From positions 23,526,758 to 23,590,757 of the forward strand of contig CM073323.1 in NCBI GenBank assembly GCA_037043015.1: a stretch of 64,000 bases of DNA, read 5' to 3'. The stretch comes from Bryum argenteum. Its lineage: Eukaryota > Streptophyta > Bryopsida > Bryales > Bryaceae. This document shows, in pieces, positions 35,401-47,455 of the stretch (positions within the stretch are counted from its first letter, which is position 1; each line of letters begins with the position of its first letter). The translations under genes and the position numbers were made by a program. The notes under the pieces were generated by a model that saw only the letters and a program-made list of their open reading frames with translations, was not told where the DNA came from and searched no databases.

Positions 35401-35793
35401 GGCTACGTCTCCCCGGAGGCCACCATGTCGGGCCAGCTCTCGAGCGCCGCGGACGTCTACAGCTTCGGGATCGTGCTTCTGGAGCTTCTCACGGGACGCA
35501 GACCCGTCATGTTCGCGAATCAGGACGAGGATATAGTCAAGTGGGTGAAGCGGCAGCTGCAGAGCGGCCAAGTCTCGGAGCTTTTCGACCCGAGCTTGCT
35601 GGACTTGGACCCGGAGTCTTCCGAGTGGGAGGAGTTTCTGCTCGCGGTCAAGGTGGCGCTTTTGTGCACGGCGCCGGACCCCATGGACCGCCCTTCCATG
35701 ACCGAGGTTGTGTTCATGCTGGAGGGATGCCGGGTCGGCACCGAGCTTCCCACGTCTTCTTCGGAGCCTACAAACCAAGCCTCACCTGTATAG
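32424..35793 (+). CDS. LRR receptor-like kinase, At4g36180/MUSTACHES-like, with a degenerate kinase domain
   Basis: This is a plasma-membrane receptor of 1065 aa. Exons are 32424-32682, 32774-34878 and 34960-35793, and both joins are in phase. It has a signal peptide (ALALSLALLLLVAVVCFAQ) and an N-terminal cap with C-x-W in NAPCDWSGVIC. More than 20 24-residue LRRs (LxxLxLSxNxLxGxIP) run without interruption. A C-terminal Cys cap (GLCGPPLSSNC) precedes the transmembrane helix (AIVGVAIGGAVLALILLALC). The kinase domain is complete in length but atypical. The glycine loop reads LSRTRHGIVFK, the VAIK lysine is Arg (VMSVRRL) and the HRD motif is HGD. DFG, the P-E of VSPEA and the C-terminal Arg (DPMDRPSM) are kept. 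From family knowledge, the Arabidopsis group containing At4g36180 has similar substitutions, so this is a pseudokinase-like receptor and not a broken gene. Exon GC is much higher than the flanks. Confidence 0.95.
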
Positions 35794-35981
35794 ATACAAT
35801 GCAAAAGCCTTGCAGGTAAGCACGCACAGAGCACTACTGGCTTAGCATCATACCGTCACTCTAATCCCATCGTCGACCGGTGTTCAATGTTGCAGCATGA
35901 TGCTAATCCAGCCATTGCCATTCCTTTTCCTTTTCAGTGTTGATGATCGAGGACTGTCTTCCTCAACAGGTTGTGTAATTG

Positions 35982-36015
<34 letters not shown>

Positions 36016-36824
36016 AGAGCACGTCGAGCTCTCGAGGTTCCGTTGTGCCCACTTACTGCATGCACACAGTTTTGGTTAGTTCCTTGCTATGAGGTATCGT
36101 AGTGTATTAGCATTTTTTGCTGTGGATTCAACCACGCCCTTTCATTTAGGATTCTATTATTCAAAACACAACTCCTTGGTCAATCTCTCTCTCTCGTGGC
36201 ATTTCCACGGCAGATATTTGAATGTAGCCTCTTTTTGTATGTGAATGTTGTCGAGGAATTGGGTTGACACTTGTGGAAAGGCAGGGTAGCCACATGAGTG
36301 TATTTTCTTAAGGCTGCCAAGTTTGTGCGCTTTGTGGAGGAGGTTGCCACTTTGTGAAAGTAGCCAAGTTCTTTACAGATTGTAATATGACCTTCAAGTG
36401 TCTTGCTTGCTTTACTTGTAGGACCCATTATTTGCCCTCAGATTCATTGAGTGTCAAGTAATGGTGGTAAAGATGCGGTTGGAGCTTACAAAATTGTTAT
36501 TAGAGCTCATTCTTGATGCATGATTTGTATCATTTTGATTCATGAGTTTCTAGTACAACATTGTATTAGTGTGAGTGGGTTTTTACAAGCATTTATGAAA
36601 GTTTGTTAAATAGCAAGCCTCGTTCAAAACTCGATTTGAATTGTAGCATGAAGTGGAAGGGATACAATTCATGCACTAAGAATGAGTACTAATGTCCAAA
36701 GAACAAAGTTGTAAGCTCCTGTCAAACTTGCATGCTAGAATGAGCATTCAAGTATTGTTTTGTAGGGTACAGATATAACTCGAGATGCCTTTGAAGGTAG
36801 TTTTTGATAAAATATCTGAAATGT
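35794..36824. other. 3' flank of the LRR receptor kinase
   Basis: It holds the probable 3' UTR (the coding frame stops at 35793) and a CT microsatellite at about 35980-36012. Nothing else is recognised. Confidence 0.5.
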
Positions 36825-37290
36825 TCTTGTGTACTCAAAAATGATCAGAATTGTGATCTGTAAAAGGCATTGGAATCACATCGTGTTCCAAAGTATCATT
36901 GCGAAAAACTTGCTTTTTTTTTGTAAAATTGTTCAACACAACAACAAAAAAATCTACATGCTCCATCCACAATTGGCCACTCTCACTTTTTGCTTGAATG
37001 TTAATTTTCACTAGCAAATATGATATGAGTGCCTAAAGTTACTTTTTTAGATACTTGAGCCCTCTAGGCACTCACATCAGATTCGAAAAGGAACATTGTA
37101 ATTGAAGCAAAAAGTGACAGCGATCAATTGTGAACGAAGCATGAACAATTGTACAATTTTTCTAAACAATTTTACCAAAAGATAGGAATTTTTTACAACA
37201 ATACTATAAAACACTTTGACGTGATTACGGATCGCAATTCCGATCATTTTTTTTTTTTTTTTTTTAAAGTACACAAGCAAATTTCAAACT
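36825..37290. mobile_element. foldback element: imperfect inverted repeat with arms of about 220 bp
   Basis: The left arm, about 36825-37050, and right arm, about 37060-37290, read as inverted copies. Shared blocks include CTTGTGTACT, ATGATC-GAATTG-GATC, GTAAAATTGTT, CACTTTTTGCTT, GATATGAGTGCCTA and a GATACTTGAGCCCTC centre. The spacer is only a few bases, so a transcript could form a long hairpin. A section related to the arm centre occurs downstream of both kinase copies at about 49675-49745 and 59845-59915. Confidence 0.75.
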
Positions 37291-37792
37291 TTTTTTAATT
37301 TTCAAAAACTGCCCGAGTTATTTCTGTACCCCACTGTACTGCTGAGGACCTGGGTCCGCAGTAGAGATAAGGACCTCTGGGGATTGGCTGGATGAATACA
37401 CATGATGTAAAATCTGGCCTTTTCTGTTGAGCCACTACCACGGATTGACAGTAAGGTTGAGTGTCCTGAAATCACCAACTTAAGAGATCTGACCTATTTT
37501 TAGCACTAGTAAATTCAAAATAAAATTATGACCACATTCGAAATAGGTTTTAAGGAGGATTGTAAAAATTTGCAACATGTAATTTGCATTTGTGAATTTT
37601 ATACAAAATTCAAAAGTGCTAAGTAAGATTTGACCCAATTGCGTTATATACAAATGAGGTACATCTGTATTTTCACAATCTACAAATGAGGTACAGCGCG
37701 CTTTTGGGTTCCCTGGCGCTTTTAGGTAGTTCAACCGTAAGCTTCACCCAAGTGGCTTCATTCCAACACACAGTAGCTCATATCTCCACTGA

Positions 37793-37823
<31 letters not shown>

Positions 37824-39232
37824 TTTTTTAATAATTTAAAAAAAATCAAACTTTAAAATTTTTTAAAAATCAATTTTAGCTTGAGAGTCCATAAGATAGT
37901 GTGTTCAGTAATTGATCAAACTCTAGTAGAAATAATGTCCAAAATGTTGTTTGTAATGATGTGAGAGATTAATGTCCATAATGACATATGATTGTGATGT
38001 CTTATTTTTAATTGTGTATATTATGACAGAGTTTTATGTCATTAATCCCTCATGTCATTTTAGTCATGTTATTACAGATAATAGTTTGGACAAGGTTTTT
38101 ATTAGTAAAATTTCTGAAAGGGAATTGACAAGGAGAATGAATCTTATAAAAATGCACAAAGTATGTAGGAAGTTGGACCAATTGGAATAGTAAGTCTTGA
38201 ATACATCGTGAATTGATTTTGAATTTTTGAAGTGCAACCCGTAGGTGTACCTAGAATCAATTAATCTAAAATGTACACTATGCGTACATTTGGAATTGAA
38301 AGCTGTAATGTAGTTTTTGCTTGGATGCACCTAGTGAGTGGTTTTTAGAGTTGTGTGAGCGGCATACCTTAACCTCAAAAGGACCAAGGGGGAGTTGGTA
38401 TAGTTCTTAGGCTAATCTAATCCCTAAAGATCCCCAAAAGCCAAATGGTTTTTTGTTGTTTTGGGCAGATTGTAGTGGTAGAGCCCATCCCATCTTAATA
38501 CCAAAAATATAACTACCTTTTTGGGCCATAGGACTCACTTTATAAGTCATGCTCCTAAAAATATTATGTTATAATACTACAAGCATTGTTACTTTATTAG
38601 TATGTAAGTTGGGGTAAAGGGACCTCTATCATGGTGTACATATTGGACTCATTGCAATAACATGTTCCAACTTTCGACCACTGCCCTTATGATTTTTCAA
38701 GCATATTTACGTGGATTTTCTTCTAAAATTTGTCAAAACTAAAATCCGTCCGTTCGTGAATTTTAATTTGGGGATGCACAACTTAGTTCCCTACATGGAA
38801 AAACATATGAGCAAAATTTTGGGGAAACAATCATCAACTTGCCCTACGCACAAAGTAGACTATGTTTTGCACCAAACTTTGATCAACTTTGGACATTGTG
38901 ATCTCACAAATGGTGAAGATCCAACACTTGAAATTTGACACATAACTCTACACATTATGTTAGGTTCAAGATCTTACAATCAAAAATTGAAGAATTGCAA
39001 TTTTTTTTTTTATTCATACTTACTCATGTACAAGGGGTAGAAAAGCGCAGTTTTGAGACTTTGAGCTCCCAAAAACACACAGATTTTTAGGAGTTAATAT
39101 CCAAAGGGGGTGGACATTTTATAATTTATTTCCTTCTAAAGACACATTGATGCCAAATATTAACTTCTACATATTCTAATGGTGAGAAACCTTCATCATG
39201 TGATACGTTTGTCGCTCCGTTATCCTTGTTTC
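37291..39232. other. gene-free AT-rich DNA
   Basis: A T-rich low-complexity tract lies at about 37793-37830. No gene or element with defined ends is seen. Confidence 0.4.
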
Positions 39233-39536
39233 GTCGTGGGTTCTATTCCCCATGCCGGCGTGGTCCTCACCACTATAGTTCACCCAACTATTGTGGGAGG
39301 TCCTTGGACCTTGTTGTATGGGTACCTCAAAGCCCTTTGGGGGGATACTATGTCAAGTATTTTCAAGGCACTAGTAACTAGGCTAGAAACTAGCGTAGTC
39401 ATAGTGTCCACCCTCGAGAGGGGGAAGTAGTATTGTTCTAATTTCCCCTTGTCCGGTGGCCATCATGATATTAGCATTACAAACGGACACTTCATTCACG
39501 CCAACCCCTTAGAAAGGACTGGAGTTTCAATCTATC
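39233..39536 (+). mobile_element. tRNA-derived SINE, 5'-truncated copy
   Basis: It begins within the tRNA-related head at GTCGTGGGTTCTATTCCCCA, so it lacks the A box but keeps the B box and body. It ends in a TCTATC tail. The 12-bp target-site duplication TATCCTTGTTTC lies at 39221-39232 and 39537-39548. The duplication directly at the truncation point shows incomplete reverse transcription, not later deletion. Confidence 0.92.
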
Positions 39537-40084
39537 TATCCTTGTTTCTTGATTTTTTTCAAAAGAAAGGAAACCCATGATGTGTAAAAGATCATTTTAG
39601 TGAAATTTGTGTAGTTTTTAAAACTTGGAAAACTTGGTGTTTGGAATAGGAAAAATTTCATTTGATGGTGAGCTATTCAAGTACTTTTTGTAGTAGATTG
39701 TTGTCATTAACTCATGCACAAGGTTCCATTAATAATAATATTATTTATGTTAACACTTGAATTTTATTTTGTGGTCTTTAGCCACAATAAAACAAAGCAT
39801 CTATAAAGCTTTGACCTCACATTTTTTCACTTTACCATTTCTATTCCAAAAGGTTTTTATGTTTAGTGTCAACAACAATAATATATTTAGTGTAAGCTCA
39901 TGGCAACTATCATACCAATATTGAAAACATAGATTAATTTTTTTTCAAAGTTGACATTTAGTATTTGGATGTGAAATAAATGCTCAATCTTGTGACAATG
40001 TAATTTACTCATCCTTCCATCCTATAATCTTGTGAAGAGACTTATTCCATGTGTCGCAAACCACATAAAATAAAGGTCAAAGGT

Positions 40085-40765
40085 CATTTTCCTTTCCAAG
40101 AGACAAACTGAAAGAGCAAGAGGCTACATTTAGCTAAATGAAGGTCATTTTTTTTTCCCAACGGCCTTGGTAATTTGATCCGCTACCTTTGGTGGCCCCC
40201 TAAAGAGAGGCTCGAGACTTGCCAAGGTAGCAAGCCTCTGAAGCCGTCTTACATGCTTGGCTCATGATCCAAGTTCCACTCAAATGTTCACTTCAAGTCA
40301 ACTTGACTTTCAGGAAAATTTAACATGCCTTAAAAAATACCCTCAAAGCTTTTGAATTTTTTGACTTCAAGTACTTTTGGATTTTTGTCATGGTGTGATG
40401 AAGGGCATTGGAAGGATGTGCATTTGAAAGGGTGCTATATTTAACAATTCCCCCTCTGCGGCTATATGGGTATTCCAAGAGACTCGCTAAACGGGCAAGA
40501 CTTGCTACATTTAACTAGACTAAGGTTATTTTATTTTCTCAACACTATCTTTGCTAGCTTGCCAAATAGAGGCCTAGACCCGCCAAAGGTAGCTGCTTCC
40601 CACACCCATGTTATTCAATCGACTACGGAGCAAACTCCACTCAAACGCATCGTTTACTTGAAGTTAAATTCACTTTTGGGAGATTTTATTCCCTTTTGGA
40701 AAAACCTCAAAACTTCAAAACTTTTGAACTTCAAGTATTTTTGAAATTTTGTCTTGGTGTGGTGG
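40085..40765 (+). repeat. diverged direct duplication, period about 380 bp
   Basis: A block starting GAGGCTACATTTAGCTAAAT at about 40120 and running to AAGTACTTTTGGATTTTTGTCATGGTGTG near 40397 recurs, diverged, from about 40502 (GCTACATTTAACTAGACTAA) to 40760 (AAGTATTTTTGAAATTTTGTCTTGGTGTG). No protein is conserved between the two. Confidence 0.65.
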
Positions 40766-41619
40766 AAGATAGAAAATAGAATATAGCACGATCATTTTTA
40801 TATTTGAATGGTTCAATCTTCTAGATGTTTTCAAAGATTTTGTTAATCAATGATTTGATATGACATAAATATTGCAATATATTTGTTGCTACATCATTTT
40901 AAAAAGCCATCATCTATAGGAATCTTCCATTTTAAAGATTAAACAACCACTTGGCAAATCCTCAATCCTGCATAGAAAACATAGCTTAGCACAAACTTTG
41001 TGTTAGCTATAATACATGCATGCTATTCCACAACCTTAACTTGTAAAGTATTGTACATGCAATTTGCCTTCTAGTCACTTTTGAAATCATTATTAAGATT
41101 CTCTTTAATTATCAAATACCAAAGTTATATTGGTTGTGAAGGTGGTGTAAGTCATCATATTAAAAACATCTTACAAAATCAAACTATGTTCTTGACACAA
41201 TATAATCTTGTGGATTCAAATATTAGGAATCACAAGTTCTTCAAGTGCTAGCTATCTGCATAGATTTATAACTATACGGTTTAAATTTTTTGTTACAAGA
41301 GTTGTTTATCCATAACCTAACACTTATAGTTTAAAGGGAGATAAAAATTTACAATATTAAGTGTATATTAAGTTAGCATTTTAAAATTTATCTAATGAAC
41401 ATTAGATAAATATACGTAAAACAAATAAGAAATCATGCAATGTCTTTAGTGGTTCTTTGGGGACCTTGATAAGATAATGGGGGAGAGAAGATGAAGGGAC
41501 GAGAGAGATCAAGTTAAGGGGACAGAGAGATTAGAGGGTATATACATAGGCGATCTACTAAAGTGGCCCATGCATCACATATCTATCCTTTGCCAAGTTT
41601 TTCGATAAGCAATTATTCT

Positions 41620-42690
41620 TGTTTGGCTTTGGTGGGCATTGCAATGTCTATAATGGAAGTGCGCTATTGGCTTCTGTGAGCATTGAGGTAACTATGATAT
41701 ACACCCGCTGTTGTTTTTTGTGGCCACTGTTGTGATTACGATGGACGCGTGTTGTTGCCATTGCGGTGACTATGATGGACGCGCGCTATCGGCTTCGGTT
41801 CGGCATTGTGGTGACTATAATGGACAGACGTTGTTGGTTTTTTGTTTTGGTCAGCATTGATGAGACTAGCGATTATCATAAGTGCTTGCTTTTGGCTTAT
41901 ACTAGCATTGTCATGATTATGATGGACGGGCGTTGTTGGGACTCCGGCAATTATGATTGATCGACCGTGCGCCATGCTTCAATCGACATTGCGGTAACTA
42001 TGATGAACATGCGTTGTTACCTTTTTGCTTTGGTTGGCATTGCGGCAACTAACAACCCTGATTAATGCTTGCTTTTGGCTTTGGTGAGCATGGCGTTAAC
42101 TATGGTCGATGGGCGTTGTTAGCTTTGGTGGGCATTGCGATGACCATGATAAACACACGCGGTTGGATTTGGTGGGCATTGCGATGACTATAATAACGCG
42201 CACTATTAGCAATTCGGCGACTATGATAGACGCCCACTATTGGTCCTAGTAGGGATTGTGATTACTATGGTCGACTTAAGTTGTTGGCTTTTTGCTTTGG
42301 TCGGCATTGTCGCTGTTAAAAACCCTAATGAATGTGAGCTATTGGCTGTTGTTGGCATTGGGGTGAGTTTGATCAACGATGTGCATTGTTGGCTTTGGTG
42401 GCCATTGCAATGACTATGATGGGCGCCCGCTCTTGATTTTGGTGAGCATTGCGATGATTATAATGAATACTCGTTGTTAGTTGCCGTGAGTATTGTGGTG
42501 ACTATGATCGACGTTGTTGTCAATACAGTGACTACAATAAATGCGTGTTGTTGGCTTTTTGCTTTGGTGGGTATTGCAGTGATTAGCGACTATGATGCAT
42601 GCCCGTTGTTGACTTTGGTGGATATTGTCGTGACTACAATAGACGCGCCCTATTGGCTTTTGTGGGCATTGAGATGACTACGATGAAAGT
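41620..42690 (+). repeat. degenerate minisatellite array of about 1.1 kb
   Basis: Roughly 20 diverged units share GGCTTTGGTGGGCATTGCG, then GTGACTATGATGGACG, then CGCGTTGTTG. Unit length varies, mostly 45-65 bp with some longer units that insert TTTTTGCTTTGGTCGGC. Translation gives no conserved frame across units, so the short ORFs in it are not called. GC is higher than in the surrounding AT-rich DNA. Confidence 0.85.
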
Positions 42691-45334
42691 TTGGTAAAAG
42701 CGACTATGTACAAACTGCGTAGATTTGCTGAATGCAAAAACCCTTGAACTTTGGCAATCATGTTTTTCACATGATTTATTGTTACTGATGTCAACATTCT
42801 CACTTCTGATATCTCCAGGTGTTGTCACCAACAACCTTCTCTGATTTACAGAACGTTCCGCTACTGACACTTGAAAAAAAAGCTTTTTTGCACTTGAGTG
42901 TTCTTTGCTTATTTGGTCCTACTAGGGTAGGGTACCGTAAGCGCCGAGCATGCAATTACGAAGTAATTGCATGTGGTGGGTGCTTCCAAGGTCTCGTCGC
43001 TTAGGTAAATCACTTCAGCCCCGATACATGTTCGGTGCCATGAAGCTAATACAATAATTGTGGAGAAATGCATGCAGAAGCTAACCAACACTATCATCGC
43101 TTTCTTTGAAGTACAGACAAGATACCTTTGAATTTGGAAACACCATCATTGCTTTAGTTGAAGTACAAATTGAATAATTACAATCCTAACTTTGCGTTTG
43201 CAATTCTTAAGCGGCTTGCTAGAATTTCTTGATAGGATGTATATAGGATTGGTTGAATCACAAAATTAGCTTGACGTGATTTGTTGTGTCCACCATCAAC
43301 AATAGAAAGGTGAGACAATCTTGGCTTGTGTGTAATGAACATGATCCTATGTTTTTTGACATCTCTCATTCATTTACAAATATTTGTTTCATTGTATCCA
43401 AGAGATGAGGTTTTTAAGACACAACATTACTTGCTTTTAATTCTATTAACTAAGTTTTGAGGTTATAGCAGATTATTGAGCGAAGCCACAACTCTAGAAA
43501 GGAGCAACGTGTATAAGAAAGAAGTGCATAAAGGAAGCTTCAAGAATACACAATCAAATTGGTGTGATGTGTACCAAGGTCTATGCTTGCAAGAATAAAA
43601 AAGGTAAATTCCAAACACATGCTCCTACCTTCTATTTATAAAACCCCAACTTCCAAGAGTATTGCTAGGCACTTGGTTTCTAAATATTAATTAAGAGATT
43701 ATTCGTATTGTGCTTGCAATTGTATATGTATCATATTGGAAAATATAGGATAACTGTATGAGAACTTGGAAACCATTACACGCATATGTGAAACAAATCT
43801 AGTATATTCTTTTGTGAATTTATAAAAGTTTCGAAAATATTTATTTTTTTAGTTTTATTCATTGGCATTTAGTAAATATCATGTTGCACTTTAAACTACC
43901 TAACGTAACTAACCGTAATAACTTTCACATTAAGAATTGTAAGACACCTTAGTATTACAACATTTCCCTCTTTTCTAAAGATATCATATGAAAATGGTAA
44001 AATTTTATTCATATAGAATCTTATTTAAAGGAGTCTTCTACGAGCTATTTTTTATTCTTAAGTCCTAAAAGACAAAGTGAACACAATATGTTTAGAAGCT
44101 TTTCTCAGTTGCATCCTTGAGGTGCATGACAAATCAAAGGTATTTATTTGTAATAAGACTCACAAAAAAAAACTTCAATATCAATAGTCAATCATTCAGC
44201 AAGGAAGGTAAAAGGAATATGCCGTAACGATCAACTAACGACTAACGAGATAAGAATATCTTCAAGTGAGGTTGTAAATTTTTTATAGTGATACTTATAA
44301 GTAAGAATGAAGAATTTACTACAAACGAAAAGGTCTTGGGATTGTTCTGTATGATAATAGTTCCTTAGATTTATTCAACGTTCAAAGAAAGTCTTGACCA
44401 TTAACTACAACTCCATTATTTATTAATCCCTCATCCTTTCACATCGCTATAATAATAGCTATGTACCTATCAAGATGTGACAAATATTCCTCAATATCAG
44501 CGCTGAAAATATAGTTTAAAAACAAACTTACAAGAACCAAAATCCCCTTATGTAATTTCTACATTAACATAACATATGAAGTGTTTATGGTCCCTTGCAA
44601 AGAATGGACTTGTATTTTTAACCCTACCTTTCTAAAAACTTCAAGAAAATACACTTTTCATTCGAAAAATATCAAAACATTCTCCTATGAAACCAAAAAT
44701 TTATTTTGTGATGTGACTCAAATTGTAACTTTAAAATTAAATTTAGGTCTTCACACAACGGGGAGAGATATTGTAGAAGTGTGAAGCGGGGTTCTAGAAA
44801 GTCAGTGAGAGGAAGCCGCGTAGAGTGCTGGAGGTGTGGAAGCAGATAATTTGAACCGTCAAGGCACAGTCAGGATAGACGCGAGCCGCCGCCGCGCGGT
44901 CACGCACGAAAGCATGGTTAGACTGGGGAACGGGGCGTGTGATGGAGCGCGGGACGGAGCGGCGGCCGAAAGCGGCGCCGACCGGCGTTTGCTGGTGGGG
45001 CTATGCCCTTGAGAGAGCGATGGAGGAGGCATCAGGATTTAGGGTTTCAAGCGCCATAGAGGTTGCTTCATTGTAACCGGGGTGGACGGACTAAGTTGCT
45101 GCCGCTGGCTTTTGCTGCTGCTACTCTGATCGAGCACCTCGCTGCATGGTGTATCCAGTGGTTCCGTTTCGTGTAGGATTCGCAGCGCTTTGTTTGGTGC
45201 AGAAACGGCGCTTTGAAAGGTGAAGGAACGAGCGAGTGAGGTCGGTGCTGGCTTTGAGATTTGTGTGACGGAGCAGCAGCGAAGAGAGAGGGGAACAGCG
45301 GTAGTGGTTTACTAACTAAAGTGGAGTAGTTAGG
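42691..45334. promoter_or_regulatory. AT-rich intergenic DNA, then a GC-rich promoter and leader
   Basis: 42691-44750 shows no gene. From about 44790 the sequence becomes CpG-rich (for example around 44880-44995) up to the ATG at 45335, which I read as the promoter and 5' UTR of the acidic protein gene. The 222-codon reverse frame at 45068-45736 is a by-product of this GC-rich leader and exon. Confidence 0.5.
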
Positions 45335-47455
45335 ATGGTCGGAAGCGGAAACAAGAAGGGCGATGGATTGCCGGCGATAAGCAGCACGAACATCTTTGCC
45401 GCGCTTGAGAGACGTCGCTCCAAGTCGTCGAGCAGGAGGAAATTGGAGCGCGAGAAGTCTAAGGGCAAGGACGACAGCGGCGAGGCTAAGCAGGAGGAGC
45501 AGGCGCAGTTCTGGTCCGCCACACAAGTCTCCGTCAAGTCCTGGGCGGATTGCGACGATGAGGATGACTACTTCGCCACCACCGCGCCTCCGCCTGACAT
45601 CGATGTGGCCCCCGTTGCCGAGCCCAAGGAAACTCTGAGCCAAGGCGAGGTATGAATCGATTTTCATTACCTCTCTTTTTCCTGTTTGAGATTGAATCTT
45701 GCCGCTATCGACTTGGATCCCGAGATCTCGTATCAAGGTTTCATTTCGTGCTTCGGGTTTTGGTCATTTCAGATGTTGCTTTTCAATAGGTTTACCGGCA
45801 TTGGATTTTCGATGTTGCGTGAGTGCTCTTATTGGCCTTTAGATCTGGAATCGATAGCCTTTATCGGCATTGAGTTTTTAGCATTACCTTTTTAGCTTGG
45901 TGTGGACGTTTGTGTAGTCATTGGCCATTATCATGTTCATCTACATGTGTGTTTTACCTGTCCGATAATTTGTTCCGATAATTAGTTACTTAGCTATCGG
46001 CAAAAGACGGGCTGGCTAATGTTGTGAGAGGCTCAATCGAATGGGCTCCGTGTTCTTTTTTATCCGTCAGGATTTGTAAATTTAGGGTTCTTCATGGCTG
46101 ATGTGGATGACTTATTTGTGAGTTTGTTACGTGTCTTTCTAGTACTTATTAAAGTGCGCATTTTGTTCGTGATGCTCACGACCGGTGGAACTTATCCGAT
46201 ATGATTGCTTTAATATGTTGATGGCACATACTGTCTCTGTATAGGTCAGGCAGTGTATCTCAAGAAAATAATGTGTGGAAGTTGGTTAACGGTACCAGAG
46301 TCAATTTTTTAAACTAGTAATGCTCCACTGAGTTTGTTGCATGATTTCAATATTTTATCCGCGCATTTCAGTGTAAGTTTCTCGTTTATTCTCTGCAGGA
46401 ATCTGAAGGAGACGAAGAAGGCGAGGGAGAAGATGAGATTGATGACGAAGTGGAGGATGATGCCGAAAACGAGAGTGGAGCAGCTGCAGGAACCGATGAG
46501 GCCCCAGCAAAGCCCGAAGCTGCGCTGCCTCCGGTTGTCAGGGAGCCAGAGCGACAGCTCTCGAAGAAGGAGATAAAAAAGAAGGAACTTGCTGACTTGG
46601 AGGCTGTTCTCGCTCAGTTCAAGATGGATCAGACGGAGGAGAAAGAAGAAAATGGTGCGTTTCTTACCATTATGGCTGATGATCATGTTATGCCCATTCA
46701 CTCTTCGTTGTGTTTCTTCGAAGTAAAACGCCATCCAGGTGTTAATAATACTTTTAGGTTGTCGTTCACCTGATAAACCTATCACAGTTGACTGAATCTT
46801 TGTTCACTTCATTTAACCGAAAATCTGATAGTGTGTCCCCGAACCAGCGTAGTTGCAGTAATTGATTGCTAGCAGGATGTATGCATCCATTAAATACTTC
46901 CTCGTGTTGTGAACTGCTTTGGTATAGAAATAGTGTTGGTAGTTCTTTTCTTCCTTCTTTGACGTTCATTTCTTGGTAGTTATTGTGTTTCTGAAATTGG
47001 CATCTGGCGATTTATATCTTCAACATCGGTTTGTTTGGTCATTCGTAGGTTCGGATTCTCACCCGGATGACAAGAAGGACGAAGAGGCGGGCAACGGCAA
47101 TGAAGAGGGTGGAGCAGGAGAGGGCGGACCAGGAGGCATACCAACCTTGTCCAACAGCAAGAGCTCCAAAAGGAGAAAGGCGAAGAAGGAGAAGTCCTTC
47201 AAGGAGAGGGATGGAGATGTGGCGCCGGACGGTGAGCAGAAAGAGGAGGAGAACGCAGTGGAGGAGGGGATGACAGAGACGGTGGACCCGAAAGAAATTT
47301 TGAAGAGGATGCAGTCGCTGAAGAAAAAGAAGACAGGGGACAGCGATTCGTCGGCAGCGAAGGCTGCGGCAAGAGAGGCAGCAGCCAGGGCTGCAAAGCT
47401 GGCGGCTGCAAAGAAGAAGGAGAAGAGCCACTACAACCAGCAACCTGTCAGGTGA
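45335..47455 (+). CDS. acidic, lysine-rich protein of unknown function
   Basis: Predicted 325 aa from exons 45335-45649, 46399-46654 and 47049-47455, all joined in phase, with an intact frame. The N-terminal region is basic (SSTNIFAALERRRSKSSSRR). It is followed by QFWSATQVSVKSWADCDDEDDYFATTAPP, a motif I associate with uncharacterised land-plant proteins, though I cannot name the family with certainty. The middle is very acidic (EGDEEGEGEDEIDDEVEDD), then a predicted coiled-coil-like segment (REPERQLSKKEIKKKELADLEAVLAQFKMDQTEE, written here only as a description of its span). The C-terminus is KRRKAKKEK-like, then an Ala/Lys helix. There is no signal peptide or membrane helix. The basic clusters suggest a nuclear or nucleolar location (inference). 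Confidence 0.85.

Noticed and set aside
42474-42677. A 67-codon hydrophobic frame in the minisatellite
   Set aside because: The frame is not kept across repeat units.
45068-45736. A 222-codon reverse frame opposite the acidic protein gene
   Set aside because: It overlaps the GC-rich leader and exon 1 of a well-supported gene and shows no domain.
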